NCBI GenBank assembly: GCA_030747575.1
Contig: JASLKI010000052.1
Location: 1-8,751 of the forward strand
Direction: 5' to 3'
DNA: 8,751 nt
Source of the DNA: Verrucomicrobiota bacterium
GTDB taxonomy: Bacteria; Verrucomicrobiota; Verrucomicrobiia; Limisphaerales; UBA1096
A model generated the notes under the pieces. It did not search any database and had not been told where the DNA came from. It saw only the letters and a program-made list of their open reading frames with translations. Shown here in pieces: positions 1 through 6,161 of the stretch. The translations under genes were made by a program, and so were the position numbers. Positions within the stretch are counted from its first letter, which is position 1. The number at the start of each line of letters is the position of its first letter.

Positions 1-217
1 ACATGAGCGAGAGCAGGAGCGCCACCGGCACGACGATGAAGAAATTCCCCGGCAGCGTCACCCAGTAGTACCGTGCGATCTCGGCCGGGCCCACCCCGGC
101 GAACTCATCCAGCTCGTTGATCAGTTTGAATGCTATCCACAGCAACATGAATCCGGACAGGCAGACGCCAAACGGGATGAGCCATTCGCGAATCAGGTAG
201 CGATCAAGCAGACGCAT
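1..217 (-). CDS. LptF/LptG family permease, N-terminal part (runs off left edge)
   Basis: This is the first 72 codons of a protein that continues beyond the window. LptF and LptG are the inner-membrane permease subunits that, with the LptB ATPase, extract lipopolysaccharide and pass it to the periplasmic Lpt bridge. Seen: the protein begins MRLLDRYLIREWL, the classic family opening of a short basic/aromatic amphipathic helix. A first membrane span follows at about residues 16-34, then a LINELDEF segment, and a second hydrophobic stretch begins near residue 58 (FFIVVPVALLLSLM). The ATG at 217 is chosen because the family normally starts exactly at this motif. No Shine-Dalgarno is obvious. It lies 58 bp downstream of the 5-alpha-reductase-like gene on the same strand, so co-transcription is possible. 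Whether it is LptF or LptG cannot be decided from this fragment. Confidence 0.85.
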   Translation of the reverse strand, partial: MRLLDRYLIREWLIPFGVCLSGFMLLWIAFKLINELDEFAGVGPAEIARYYWVTLPGNFFIVVPVALLLSLM

Positions 218-249
218 GAGCGGCGCAGCGTATCCACGGCCCAAGCCCA

Positions 250-271
250 AGGCAAGCGACACGCTTGGCCT
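250..271 (-). other. Short hairpin between reductase and permease genes
   Basis: AGGCAAGCG (250-258) pairs with CGCTTGGCCT (262-271), giving nine base pairs with one bulged G around an ACA loop. It sits just after the stop of the reductase-like gene on the minus strand. There is no T-run, so it is at best a weak or Rho-assisted terminator or an mRNA-stabilising stem. One arm is a copy of the recurring GCTTGGC motif. Function is not established. Confidence 0.3.
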
Positions 272-275
272 ACGA

Positions 276-1055
276 TTAAAAGAGGCCCGGGACGAGGGCT
301 TTGCGCCTGGCCGGGTAGTCGGGGAACCGTTCGCGGTACCAGCGGTGGTGTGCCCGCGCGCGTGGCACGAGGTTGGCCATCGTCCACGCCGCGAATGCCA
401 GCCCAGCCGGGCTCCACGTCAGCAGCGCCCAGCCCAGCCACTCAACGATTTCGCCGAGATAGTTTGGGCAGGAAACCAAGCGGAACAGGCCGCCGCGCGG
501 GATGGAGTAGTCATTGGGATTCGCCTTCTTGAGCTGCAACAACCGTCGGCTTGAGTCGATGTTGAGCGCCATGCCGCCGGCGAACATCACCGCGCCCGCG
601 ATGAATTGCCAGCCGCCCAGCCACTCCGAGTCGCTGATAACTGGGTGGACAAACAGCCAGGCGCCGTGCAGCGAGCCGTTGACAAGGTTGAACGACAGCC
701 CCATCAGCATCAGCAGCACCGGCATTGGGCTGCTGGCCTTGGCCAGGTGAAGAGGGTAAATCCACGCCCGATACACGTAGTGCGATTGCCAGATCAGGAA
801 AAACGCCAGCATCACCGGCGACTCCCAGCCTCGCATGCACACGAAGAAACCGGCGGGGATCAGCACCGCTGGCGACTCCATCAGCAGCCAGCCAAGCCGG
901 GCATGGATCAGCGCGCCCCACGTGCCGGGGTTGTGCCGCCCATACGGGGCGTTGATAAAACAGAGGCAGGTCGCGATCGGCAACGCCAGCAGCAGCCACA
1001 CCCACGTGAACGCAGTGAGCCAATCGAGATCGGTCGTGACGGTTTCGGGCAACAT
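276..1055 (-). CDS. Steroid 5-alpha-reductase family membrane enzyme (3-oxo-5-alpha-steroid 4-dehydrogenase-like)
   Basis: 259 residues, the length of human SRD5A1. Family members use NADPH to reduce a double bond conjugated to a carbonyl or in a polyprenoid lipid, inside the membrane. Seen: several hydrophobic spans; NAPYGRH at 35-41; MESPAV at 59-64, with Glu60 matching the catalytic Glu57 of human SRD5A2; SHYVYR at 91-96, with Tyr93 matching Tyr91. The C-terminal NADPH-binding block has IPRGGLF (185-191), SCPNYLGEIVEWLGWAL (195-211), ANLVPRARAHHRWY (227-240) and DYPARRKALVP (246-256), very like plant DET2 and human SRD5A1. Key residues Asn198 and Glu202 are present, so the enzyme looks intact. 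The bacterial substrate is unknown: a steroid, another isoprenoid or a host-derived lipid are all possible. The ATG at 1055 is the natural start. It is divergent from the coiled-coil gene at 1147 and may be co-transcribed with the permease gene downstream. Confidence 0.9.
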   Translation of the reverse strand: MLPETVTTDLDWLTAFTWVWLLLALPIATCLCFINAPYGRHNPGTWGALIHARLGWLLMESPAVLIPAGFFVCMRGWESPVMLAFFLIWQSHYVYRAWIYPLHLAKASSPMPVLLMLMGLSFNLVNGSLHGAWLFVHPVISDSEWLGGWQFIAGAVMFAGGMALNIDSSRRLLQLKKANPNDYSIPRGGLFRLVSCPNYLGEIVEWLGWALLTWSPAGLAFAAWTMANLVPRARAHHRWYRERFPDYPARRKALVPGLF

Positions 1056-1146
1056 CGGTGCCGCCCCATCAGCGACAAACCGGCCGGTGTTTCAAGCTAA
1101 AACATCAGCGCTTTACAGCTTCACAGTCGAGGGATAGCTTCCCTGC
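1056..1146. promoter_or_regulatory. Divergent intergenic region between reductase and coiled-coil genes
   Basis: This 91-bp gap must hold the start signals for both divergent genes. On the plus strand, TTTACA (1112-1117) could serve as a -35 box. No convincing -10 follows; TAGCTT at 1135-1140, with 17-bp spacing, is poor. A small hairpin, AGGGA (1130-1134) pairing with TCCCT (1140-1144) around TAGCT, lies two bases before the ATG at 1147. It includes the only SD-like sequence, GAGGGA (1129-1134). Promoter assignment is tentative. Confidence 0.3.
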
Positions 1147-1824
1147 ATGTCGTCAAAACTCGACGAGTCTGAATTTGTGGATCGCGACCTCGAGGCCACA
1201 AAGGAGGCCGGCGCACCTTCCCTCGGAGTGGACGACTCCATCGCCACCACCCCACCCAGTCGCGAGGAATTGACCTCGCGTTTCAACGAGAACCTGCAAA
1301 AGCTTGCCGAGCTAAAGCGCGAAAAGGAGGAGATCGAGCACGAGAGCAACGAGTTGCAGGAGGCACGCAAGCGGCGCATCGAGCTGACCACCGGCCGCGA
1401 GGAAATGGTGCAGCACCTTACTCGCGGCATCGGCCTGCTCGAGGAGGCCGAGCTGTCCAGCAGCCGAACCGCCGAGCAACTCGCCATGACCGTTAGCGAC
1501 CTGCGGGGTTCGCTCAATAAAATCAACAGCATCGCGGAGGAGGAATGGACGAAGGAAAACGGGAGCGTCGAGCTGACTCGGGCGCTGACCACCATCGAGA
1601 ATGCCCGGCTGGAATGGAACTCCGCTCGGCTCAAGTGGCCGGTGCTCGACGGCGAAACTGGCCTCGCGCCCGCCGTTGTCGGGCAACCGCAAACTGAGGA
1701 GCGGCCCGGTCTCGATCAACACAGCTTCCGGCAGCTCAGCCGGATGGGCCTTGCCTTCACTTGGCCGGTGGTCGTGGTCGGCGTTGCCATCGTCATTCTG
1801 CTGATCCTACAGTTGCGCAGTTGA
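1147..1824 (+). CDS. Coiled-coil protein with C-terminal membrane anchor, function unknown
   Basis: 225 residues; I do not recognise a family. Seen: an acidic, Ser/Thr-rich N-terminus (1-38), then a long, highly charged heptad-like region rich in Glu, Lys, Arg and Leu (about 39-165), which strongly suggests one or two coiled coils. A Pro/Gly/Gln-rich linker follows (166-192). A single hydrophobic segment, LAFTWPVVVVGVAIVILLIL (202-221), ends just before the terminal QLRS. There is no N-terminal signal peptide, so the protein is probably tail-anchored with the coiled coil in the cytoplasm. It starts at ATG 1147, after an SD-like GAGGGA that is locked in a small hairpin. The next gene starts six bases after its stop and has a similar layout, so the two are probably translated together and may interact. 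A structural or scaffold role is plausible but is only inference. Confidence 0.8.
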   Translation: MSSKLDESEFVDRDLEATKEAGAPSLGVDDSIATTPPSREELTSRFNENLQKLAELKREKEEIEHESNELQEARKRRIELTTGREEMVQHLTRGIGLLEEAELSSSRTAEQLAMTVSDLRGSLNKINSIAEEEWTKENGSVELTRALTTIENARLEWNSARLKWPVLDGETGLAPAVVGQPQTEERPGLDQHSFRQLSRMGLAFTWPVVVVGVAIVILLILQLRS

Positions 1825-1830
1825 GCCGCC

Positions 1831-2265
1831 ATGGGCTTGTTCCGACGCAAGGATCCACTCGAGAGCCGGGCCAGGGCGCTCAAGGCCCGCTTGGCAGACT
1901 TGGAGTCGCAGATTCAGGAACTCAACCAGTCCGGTGCCGAGCTGCGCGAAACGCCCCCTACCGTTCACGAACTCAAGCCCGGCGACGAGCCGCTGCCGCC
2001 GCGCCCTAGCCATCCGCTCTCCGAGCAGCCGCTGGGCACGAGCGAACCGGAAAACGAAACCTTGTGGCAATGGTTCAGGCGCCGGTTCCGCAAACCGCCG
2101 ATCTCGTCCAACCCGCGCATGGTCAACTTCCTCGCCGCCGGGAGCATTCAGGGCCTGCGGCCGTTGCGTTACGAGCGGCGTGTGGCGCGCAACCGTTTCC
2201 TCGCCTTCACTGTGCTGCTTGTGCTCGTGCTGATCGGCCTGTTCTGGACACTCCTTCAACAGTGA
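1831..2265 (+). CDS. Small membrane-anchored protein with short coiled coil, function unknown
   Basis: 144 residues; no family recognised. It begins MGLFRRKDPLESRARALKAR. A short amphipathic, probably coiled-coil helix covers about residues 8-40, followed by a proline-rich linker (42-72). A basic/aromatic patch comes next (WQWFRRRFRKPP, 79-90), then a short conserved-looking segment (NPRMVNFLAAGSIQGLRPL, 94-112). One hydrophobic span (about 123-141) ends three residues before the C-terminus. Like its upstream neighbour it lacks a signal peptide and is probably tail-anchored in the inner membrane with most of the chain in the cytoplasm. It starts six bases after the previous stop and has no Shine-Dalgarno, which suggests translational coupling. 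The shared layout of the pair (N-terminal coil, linker, C-terminal anchor) suggests they work together. Confidence 0.75.
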   Translation: MGLFRRKDPLESRARALKARLADLESQIQELNQSGAELRETPPTVHELKPGDEPLPPRPSHPLSEQPLGTSEPENETLWQWFRRRFRKPPISSNPRMVNFLAAGSIQGLRPLRYERRVARNRFLAFTVLLVLVLIGLFWTLLQQ

Positions 2266-2276
2266 GCGGTGAGCGG
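2263..2276. repeat. Tandem 7-bp duplication over a stop codon
   Basis: TGAGCGG occurs twice in direct succession, and the first TGA is the stop of the 144-residue gene. A third TGA follows in step at 2277, so the same frame is closed three times. The sequence after it (2277-2345) is noticeably A-rich and contains a T6 run at 2306-2311. It resembles the 'CGGATAAA…CACGAAT' style of intergenic filler I associate with such genomes, but I cannot confirm that. Confidence 0.5.
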
Positions 2277-2345
2277 TGAATCTGCGGATAAACAAAACTG
2301 AACACTTTTTTAAGACACGAATGATCACAACAGAGAACCGAAACA

Positions 2346-2450
2346 TTGACTGACGAAATCACCATCCGGGTTGCCATCACCGTCATCGCGGCGGTCATCG
2401 CCATCGCCGTCGCGTTGATCTTCGGCCGCGAGGATGACCGCGATGACTAG
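2346..2450 (+). CDS. Probable 34-residue single-span membrane peptide (TTG start)
   Basis: This small frame runs from a TTG at 2346 to the TAG at 2448-2450. The translation is a short polar N-terminus (TDEITIR), a strongly hydrophobic Ile/Val/Ala segment (about residues 9-26) and an acidic/basic tail (GREDDRDD). That is the profile of a small inner-membrane peptide. The frame is open only back to a stop at 2322-2324 and holds no ATG, so TTG is the only reasonable start. A weak purine stretch, AGAGA (2332-2336), lies nine bases upstream. Its stop overlaps the start of the alkyltransferase gene, which argues for translational coupling and against the frame being accidental. No homologue is recognised. 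Alternatively it is a leader that only sets translation of the next gene. Confidence 0.5.
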   Translation: MTDEITIRVAITVIAAVIAIAVALIFGREDDRDD

Positions 2451-2931
2451 CGCCGCTCCCATCGCCACACGGCACGGCACCTTTGTCGCGCAGTTCAACG
2501 ACATCGGCCTGTGCCGGCTCGACTTCCCCGGCAAAGCCCGCGGGCCTAAGCCGGCTCAGAAACCAACCGGCTTGGGCAAGCGCTGGCTGGCGGCCACCGC
2601 CGCCGCGCTCGAGTCGCTGCTGCTTGGCCGCGCGCCAAGCCGTCTGCCGCCGCTTGACCTCTCGGCCGGAACCGGATTCCAGCAAACCGTCTGGGCGGAG
2701 CTGCTCAACATTCTGCCTGGGCAAACCCGCTCGTACGGCGAGATCGCCGAGCGCCTGGCCAAGCCGGGCGCGGCGCGGGCCGTCGGCTCCGCCTGCGGCG
2801 CTAACCCGATCCCGGTCATCATTCCGTGCCACCGGGTGCTGGCGGCGCACCGGCGGATCGGCGGTTTCTCCGTCGGCCCCGGCTGGAAGCAGCGCCTCCT
2901 TCACATCGAGCAGGCTGAGTTCGTTGGGTGA
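2443..2931 (+). CDS. ogt: Methylated-DNA--protein-cysteine S-methyltransferase (O6-alkylguanine-DNA alkyltransferase)
   Basis: 162 residues from this start. The protein repairs O6-alkylguanine and O4-alkylthymine by moving the alkyl group irreversibly to its own cysteine. Seen: a short N-terminal domain (about 1-75), then the conserved DNA-binding/active-site domain. It has FQQTVWAEL (79-87), the nucleotide-flipping Tyr98 in TRSYGEIA, and the arginine-finger residue Arg112 in AARAVGSA. CGANPIPVIIPCHRV (118-132) contains the acceptor Cys129, and GGFSVGPGWKQRLL ends the domain. All key residues are present. ATG 2443 is preferred over ATG 2434 because GAGG (2430-2433) lies nine bases before 2443 but directly abuts 2434; the difference is three residues. 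The start overlaps the stop of the small membrane peptide by eight bases, so the two are probably coupled. The naming ogt rather than ada reflects the absence of an Ada regulatory domain. Confidence 0.93.
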   Translation: MTSAAPIATRHGTFVAQFNDIGLCRLDFPGKARGPKPAQKPTGLGKRWLAATAAALESLLLGRAPSRLPPLDLSAGTGFQQTVWAELLNILPGQTRSYGEIAERLAKPGAARAVGSACGANPIPVIIPCHRVLAAHRRIGGFSVGPGWKQRLLHIEQAEFVG

Positions 2932-3131
2932 GGGTGGGGATGGCTGTCCCAGCCGTCTGCGACTGCCCGGCGCGCTGGTGACAGCACGCCCCACCATCCG
3001 CTTCCCCGAGACGCTGTCGCGGACTCGAGCGGACCGACACGCAGTGCGCTTGCGCCCCCGAACCTTTTTTGCGGGAGTCTTGGCAGCGTTTTGGTAAGTT
3101 GCGGCGTGCGGGTGCTGCGCCTGCCACCGGC
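2932..3131 (+). promoter_or_regulatory. 200-bp gap upstream of the secreted protease
   Basis: This gap holds the three-stem element at 2933-2995, a GC-rich middle with a small TGTCG (3015-3019) / CGACA (3035-3039) inverted repeat, and a T6 run at 3065-3070. It should contain the protease promoter. I see no good -35/-10 pair: TTGGCA near 3080 lacks a matching -10, and a sigma-54 reading of the same stretch fails because the -12 GC is missing. No coding frame here is convincing. Confidence 0.3.
2933..2995. other. Three-stem structured intergenic element
   Basis: By eye this stretch just after the alkyltransferase stop folds into a closed multi-branch shape. The outer stem is GGTGGGG (2933-2939) with CCCCACC (2989-2995). 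The first inner hairpin is ATGGCT (2940-2945) with AGCCGT (2951-2956), which includes one T-G pair and a GTCCC loop. The second is CGCGCTG (2971-2977) with CAGCACG (2982-2988), with one C-A mismatch and a GTGA loop of GNRA type. It could be a terminator-like RNA structure, a dispersed palindromic repeat or a small RNA element. No T-run follows directly. Confidence 0.4.
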
Positions 3132-6100
3132 ATGACTTCCATTTGTAAACATATTCGTTGGAGCAGCCTTGCGCTTGGCTTCGCCCTCGCCGGCCCGACG
3201 CTCGCCGCCGACTCGATCGCGGACTTTGGCCAATGGCTCGCCCGGTACGAGGCGGCCCAGGCGGACGACCGGCCAAGCCTGGTGGCCGAGGGGGTGCGCT
3301 TGGCCAAGCGGCGCCAACCGGCGATGAGGCGGCTCATCGCCACGCAGCCGCACCTGGCCCTGCAACGCGCCGTGCCGCGCTTGGCCAAGCTGCCGGAACC
3401 GGTCGCCCGTCACCTTGAGCAACACGCCGAGGGGTTGGCGGAGTACACCGTGACGGTTGCCTGCGGTGGCCTGGGGCATCGCAGTTGCAAAGTGGAGCGC
3501 ACGCTCGAGTTAAACGGCCAACGCCTAAAGCCGCGCTGGCAAGGGCGGCGCGCACACCTTGGCTCGAAGAGCGGCCTGCCGGTCCACGGCATCGTGCTCG
3601 ATGGGCAGATCGCCATTGCCGACGAGCCGGCTCGCGAACTCGCTGGCGACGAGAAAACCGCGCTTGGCCTTCCGGCGACTCAGAACGTCCTGTCGCTGGC
3701 CGGCGCGCGGCACGCGTTCGACTCCCCGGCTGCTGCTGCCGCTTGGCAGCAAAAACTCATCGCCGCCGAGCAGGCGCTTGGCCCGGCGGTGCATCTGCGG
3801 CCGGTGGCCAAGCAGAAGCCATCCGTGGGGTGGACCACCGGCAAAAAGCGCGTCCTGTTCATTCGCGTTGATTTCTCCGACCGCGAGGGCAACCCGCTGA
3901 GCGACGATGCGACAAACTTCTCGATGAAACGCACCAACGAGTTTCTCGGCGACAACTCGTACGGGAAACTCACGATCGACACCACGCTTGTGCCGGGGGT
4001 GTTGCGGATGCCCAACCCGGCGTCGTGGTACCAGGCTGAGCCGGAGAGCCGCGATGACGATCTGCTGGATCACGCCCGCGCCGCAGCTCGCGTGGTTGGC
4101 GCGAAATACAATTATCGCGACTATGACCTGTACATCGTCTGTTTCGACTCGATCTTCGACGGCTGGGCCGGCAAGGCGCGTGTCGGTACGATCGGGCTTT
4201 GGCTCAACGGTGGCTTCAGCAACGACACCATCCAGCATGAGCTCGGCCACAACCTCGGCCTGTTCCACGCCAACGCCTGGGTGCCGTCGCAGGGCGATTC
4301 CCCTATCGGCTCCGGGCAGCACGAGGAGTACGGAGATCCCTACGACAACATGGGAAATTACTCGCCGTACGGGCACTTCAACGTCTATTTCAAGAATTAT
4401 CTCTGGTGGATTCCGGACGCATCGGTGAAATCCGTTTCGCGCACCGGCACCTACCGCGTGAAGGCGCACGACCACCGCGAGTCCAGCATCGGCGCGCGCG
4501 CGCTGAAGATCGGCAAAAACTCCGGGCGCGACTACTGGGTGGGCGTCCGGCATTGGGTGGTCGGGAGTGAGATCATGCTGCGCTGGGGGCTCAAGTCGGG
4601 CAGCTCGATGAGCGGCGACGGCTCGCTGCTGCTCGACATGACGCCGGAAACCCGCCGTGAATTTGAGGAGAGTCAGCCGCGCGACCACTCTCTACAGATG
4701 GGCAAAACGTTTCACGACAGTAGCCGCCGGTTGTCGGTCACCCCGGTGGCCCGCGGCGGCGATGGCCACAAACTGTGGGTGGACATGCGCGTGGTGTACG
4801 GCTCGGCTGACTCCAACCGCTCGCCTAGCGTGAGCATCGACGGTTCGTCCGTGGAGGGTAAAGTGGGCGAACCGTTTCGTCTCACGGCCAGTGGCTTCGA
4901 TCCTGACAGCGACGCGCTGTTTTACATTTGGGAGTTCGGCGACGGCAGCGACGCAGCCTACGGCAGGACCGTTTCGCACACCTACTTTACCGGCGCGGGC
5001 TCGGCATTCTCGGTCACTTGCACGGCGCTCGATGGCAGGGGCGGCAGCGCAACGGCCACAATCTCGGCTCAGTTGGAGGGAAGCGACGACCCGATCAACA
5101 GTTGGACCCAAACTACGCTGCCGGACACCGGCAACCTGTCGTTTGCGGCATTTGGTGGAGGGCAGTTTCTCGCGGGGGGCGACGGAGGCACCTTGGCCAA
5201 GCGCGATGCCGGAGGGACGGTCTGGTCCAGGGTCGGCGACAGCGGCACAAGGCAGCGGCTTTTCGGTGGCGCGATCACAGGAGGCACGCGCTTGGCAGTC
5301 GGCTGGTTGGGCACGGTGACGGTTTCCAAAAACGCGGGCACATGGCGCCTGGCAAAGGGGGTCGAGTTGGTGAACCTTGAGGATGTGATCCATGATGGCG
5401 ACCAGTTCATCGCCGTGGGCAAGACAGGCAAGGTTGGCCTTTCGCCGGACGGTGAGGCGTGGACGTTTCACGAAAGCGGCACCGCCGCCTGGCTCAAGCA
5501 TGTCACGATCGGCGGCGGTACTTACGCAGCGGTTGGCACGCAGGGCACAATCGTCACCTCAACCAACGGTTTAAAGTGGACGGAGCGTAACACGCCAACG
5601 ACGAACGGCCTAGAGAGCGTGGCATTTGGCAACGGCCAGTTTGTCGCCGTTGGATTCAAGGGCACGATCCTCTACTCGGACAACGGGCAACGCTGGATCA
5701 GCGCCAAGTCGGGCACGAATGAGTGGCTCAACGATGTGACATTCGGCGGCGGGATGTTTATGGCGGTTGGTGCCAACGGCACACTGTTCACCTCGCCCGA
5801 CGGCAAGGCTTGGTTGCGCCGCAGCTCCGGCACGGAGACGACGCTCGGCGGCGTGGCGTTTGGCGCTCGGCGGTTCGTCATTGTCGGGCGCGACGGGCTG
5901 ATCCTCGAGTCGGGACAACTAGCCGCGCCGCCGGTGCCAACGCTCTCGGCCGCCTTGACCAAGGGCGGCAAGCTGCGACTGCTCATCGACGGGCAGGGGG
6001 TCGGGCTCTTCCGCATCGAGGGCTCGGATGACCTGCAGGAATGGAGGGTTCTTAAGCGCATCCGGCAGATTGAGGCCAAGCCGGTGGAGTTCATTGATGA

Positions 6101-6149
6101 ATCGGCCACGGCAGATCGCAGCCGCTTTTACCGCACTGTCACGCCGTAG
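3132..6149 (+). CDS. Secreted gametolysin-like (M11) zinc metallopeptidase with PKD domain and seven-repeat beta-propeller
   Basis: 1005 residues, probably exported. Seen, in order: a signal peptide (Lys6/Arg9, hydrophobic core 11-20, likely cleavage TLA|AD after Ala25); a propeptide-like region to about 237 with Cys111 and Cys119; a metallopeptidase domain starting at KKRVLFIRVDFSD. The zinc site is HELGHNLGLFH (369-379): three His ligands and catalytic Glu370, the HExxHxxGxxH pattern of metzincins. YGDPYDNMGNY follows, with Met407 as the Met-turn, as in M11 gametolysins. A PKD domain lies at about 564-651 (WEFGDGS at 600-606). Seven repeats begin at Trp658, 698, 738, 777, 816, 855 and 894, each with a G-x-F-x-A-V-G-x-x-G-T-like core; seven blades make a closed propeller. 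The C-terminal module (about 930-1005, ending RFYRTVTP) resembles verrucomicrobial secreted proteins. ATG 3132 is chosen because the upstream TTG at 3069 would place 21 polar residues before the signal peptide. It likely degrades extracellular glycoprotein; the substrate is unknown. Confidence 0.9.
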   Translation: MTSICKHIRWSSLALGFALAGPTLAADSIADFGQWLARYEAAQADDRPSLVAEGVRLAKRRQPAMRRLIATQPHLALQRAVPRLAKLPEPVARHLEQHAEGLAEYTVTVACGGLGHRSCKVERTLELNGQRLKPRWQGRRAHLGSKSGLPVHGIVLDGQIAIADEPARELAGDEKTALGLPATQNVLSLAGARHAFDSPAAAAAWQQKLIAAEQALGPAVHLRPVAKQKPSVGWTTGKKRVLFIRVDFSDREGNPLSDDATNFSMKRTNEFLGDNSYGKLTIDTTLVPGVLRMPNPASWYQAEPESRDDDLLDHARAAARVVGAKYNYRDYDLYIVCFDSIFDGWAGKARVGTIGLWLNGGFSNDTIQHELGHNLGLFHANAWVPSQGDSPIGSGQHEEYGDPYDNMGNYSPYGHFNVYFKNYLWWIPDASVKSVSRTGTYRVKAHDHRESSIGARALKIGKNSGRDYWVGVRHWVVGSEIMLRWGLKSGSSMSGDGSLLLDMTPETRREFEESQPRDHSLQMGKTFHDSSRRLSVTPVARGGDGHKLWVDMRVVYGSADSNRSPSVSIDGSSVEGKVGEPFRLTASGFDPDSDALFYIWEFGDGSDAAYGRTVSHTYFTGAGSAFSVTCTALDGRGGSATATISAQLEGSDDPINSWTQTTLPDTGNLSFAAFGGGQFLAGGDGGTLAKRDAGGTVWSRVGDSGTRQRLFGGAITGGTRLAVGWLGTVTVSKNAGTWRLAKGVELVNLEDVIHDGDQFIAVGKTGKVGLSPDGEAWTFHESGTAAWLKHVTIGGGTYAAVGTQGTIVTSTNGLKWTERNTPTTNGLESVAFGNGQFVAVGFKGTILYSDNGQRWISAKSGTNEWLNDVTFGGGMFMAVGANGTLFTSPDGKAWLRRSSGTETTLGGVAFGARRFVIVGRDGLILESGQLAAPPVPTLSAALTKGGKLRLLIDGQGVGLFRIEGSDDLQEWRVLKRIRQIEAKPVEFIDESATADRSRFYRTVTP

Positions 6150-6161
6150 CCGTTTTGCCTT

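Larger units (their letters stand above)
2622..3813. repeat. Dense cluster of the GCTTGGC/GCCAAGC motif
   Basis: Thirteen exact copies of GCTTGGC or its reverse complement lie here: 2622, 2634, 2758, 3173, 3272, 3298, 3303, 3379, 3384, 3662, 3741, 3776 and 3807 (first bases). Two pairs form the perfect 12-bp palindrome GCTTGGCCAAGC at 3298-3309 and 3379-3390. Other copies in the window begin at 263, 891, 1889, 5196, 5290, 6075, 6169, 7686, 8405, 8451 and 8669. In coding DNA they are read as CTT-GGC, TTG-GCC-AAG or GCT-TGG, so a single favoured dipeptide does not explain them. Function is unknown. Confidence 0.6.

Noticed and set aside
3065..3070. T6 run as an intrinsic terminator for the alkyltransferase
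   Set aside because: The preceding GCGCTTGCGC cannot form a proper stem with a usable loop next to the T-run.
3079..3096. Sigma-54 type promoter before the protease
   Set aside because: TGGCA is present, but the -12 GC dinucleotide is missing at the required spacing.
3069..3131. TTG at 3069 as the protease start, giving 1026 residues
   Set aside because: It would put 21 polar, basic residues before an otherwise clean signal peptide. ATG 3132 begins the peptide directly.
2395..3276. Minus-strand open frame of 293 codons across the alkyltransferase and the gap
   Set aside because: It is antisense to an alkyltransferase with all catalytic residues. Its translation is low-complexity Arg/Gly/Pro-rich.
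3525..4688. Long minus-strand open frame (387 codons) opposite the protease
   Set aside because: It is antisense to the catalytic domain with its intact zinc motif. Its translation is Arg/Ala/Val-rich with no recognisable motif, typical of GC-rich shadow frames.
4692..5501. Minus-strand open frame (269 codons) opposite the PKD and propeller region
   Set aside because: It is a shadow of a well-supported gene, and its sequence has no domain-like features.
5103..5919. Propeller-coding region as a DNA tandem repeat or recombination array
   Set aside because: The repeats are evident in the protein but diverged at the DNA level. They are domain repeats, not a DNA repeat array.
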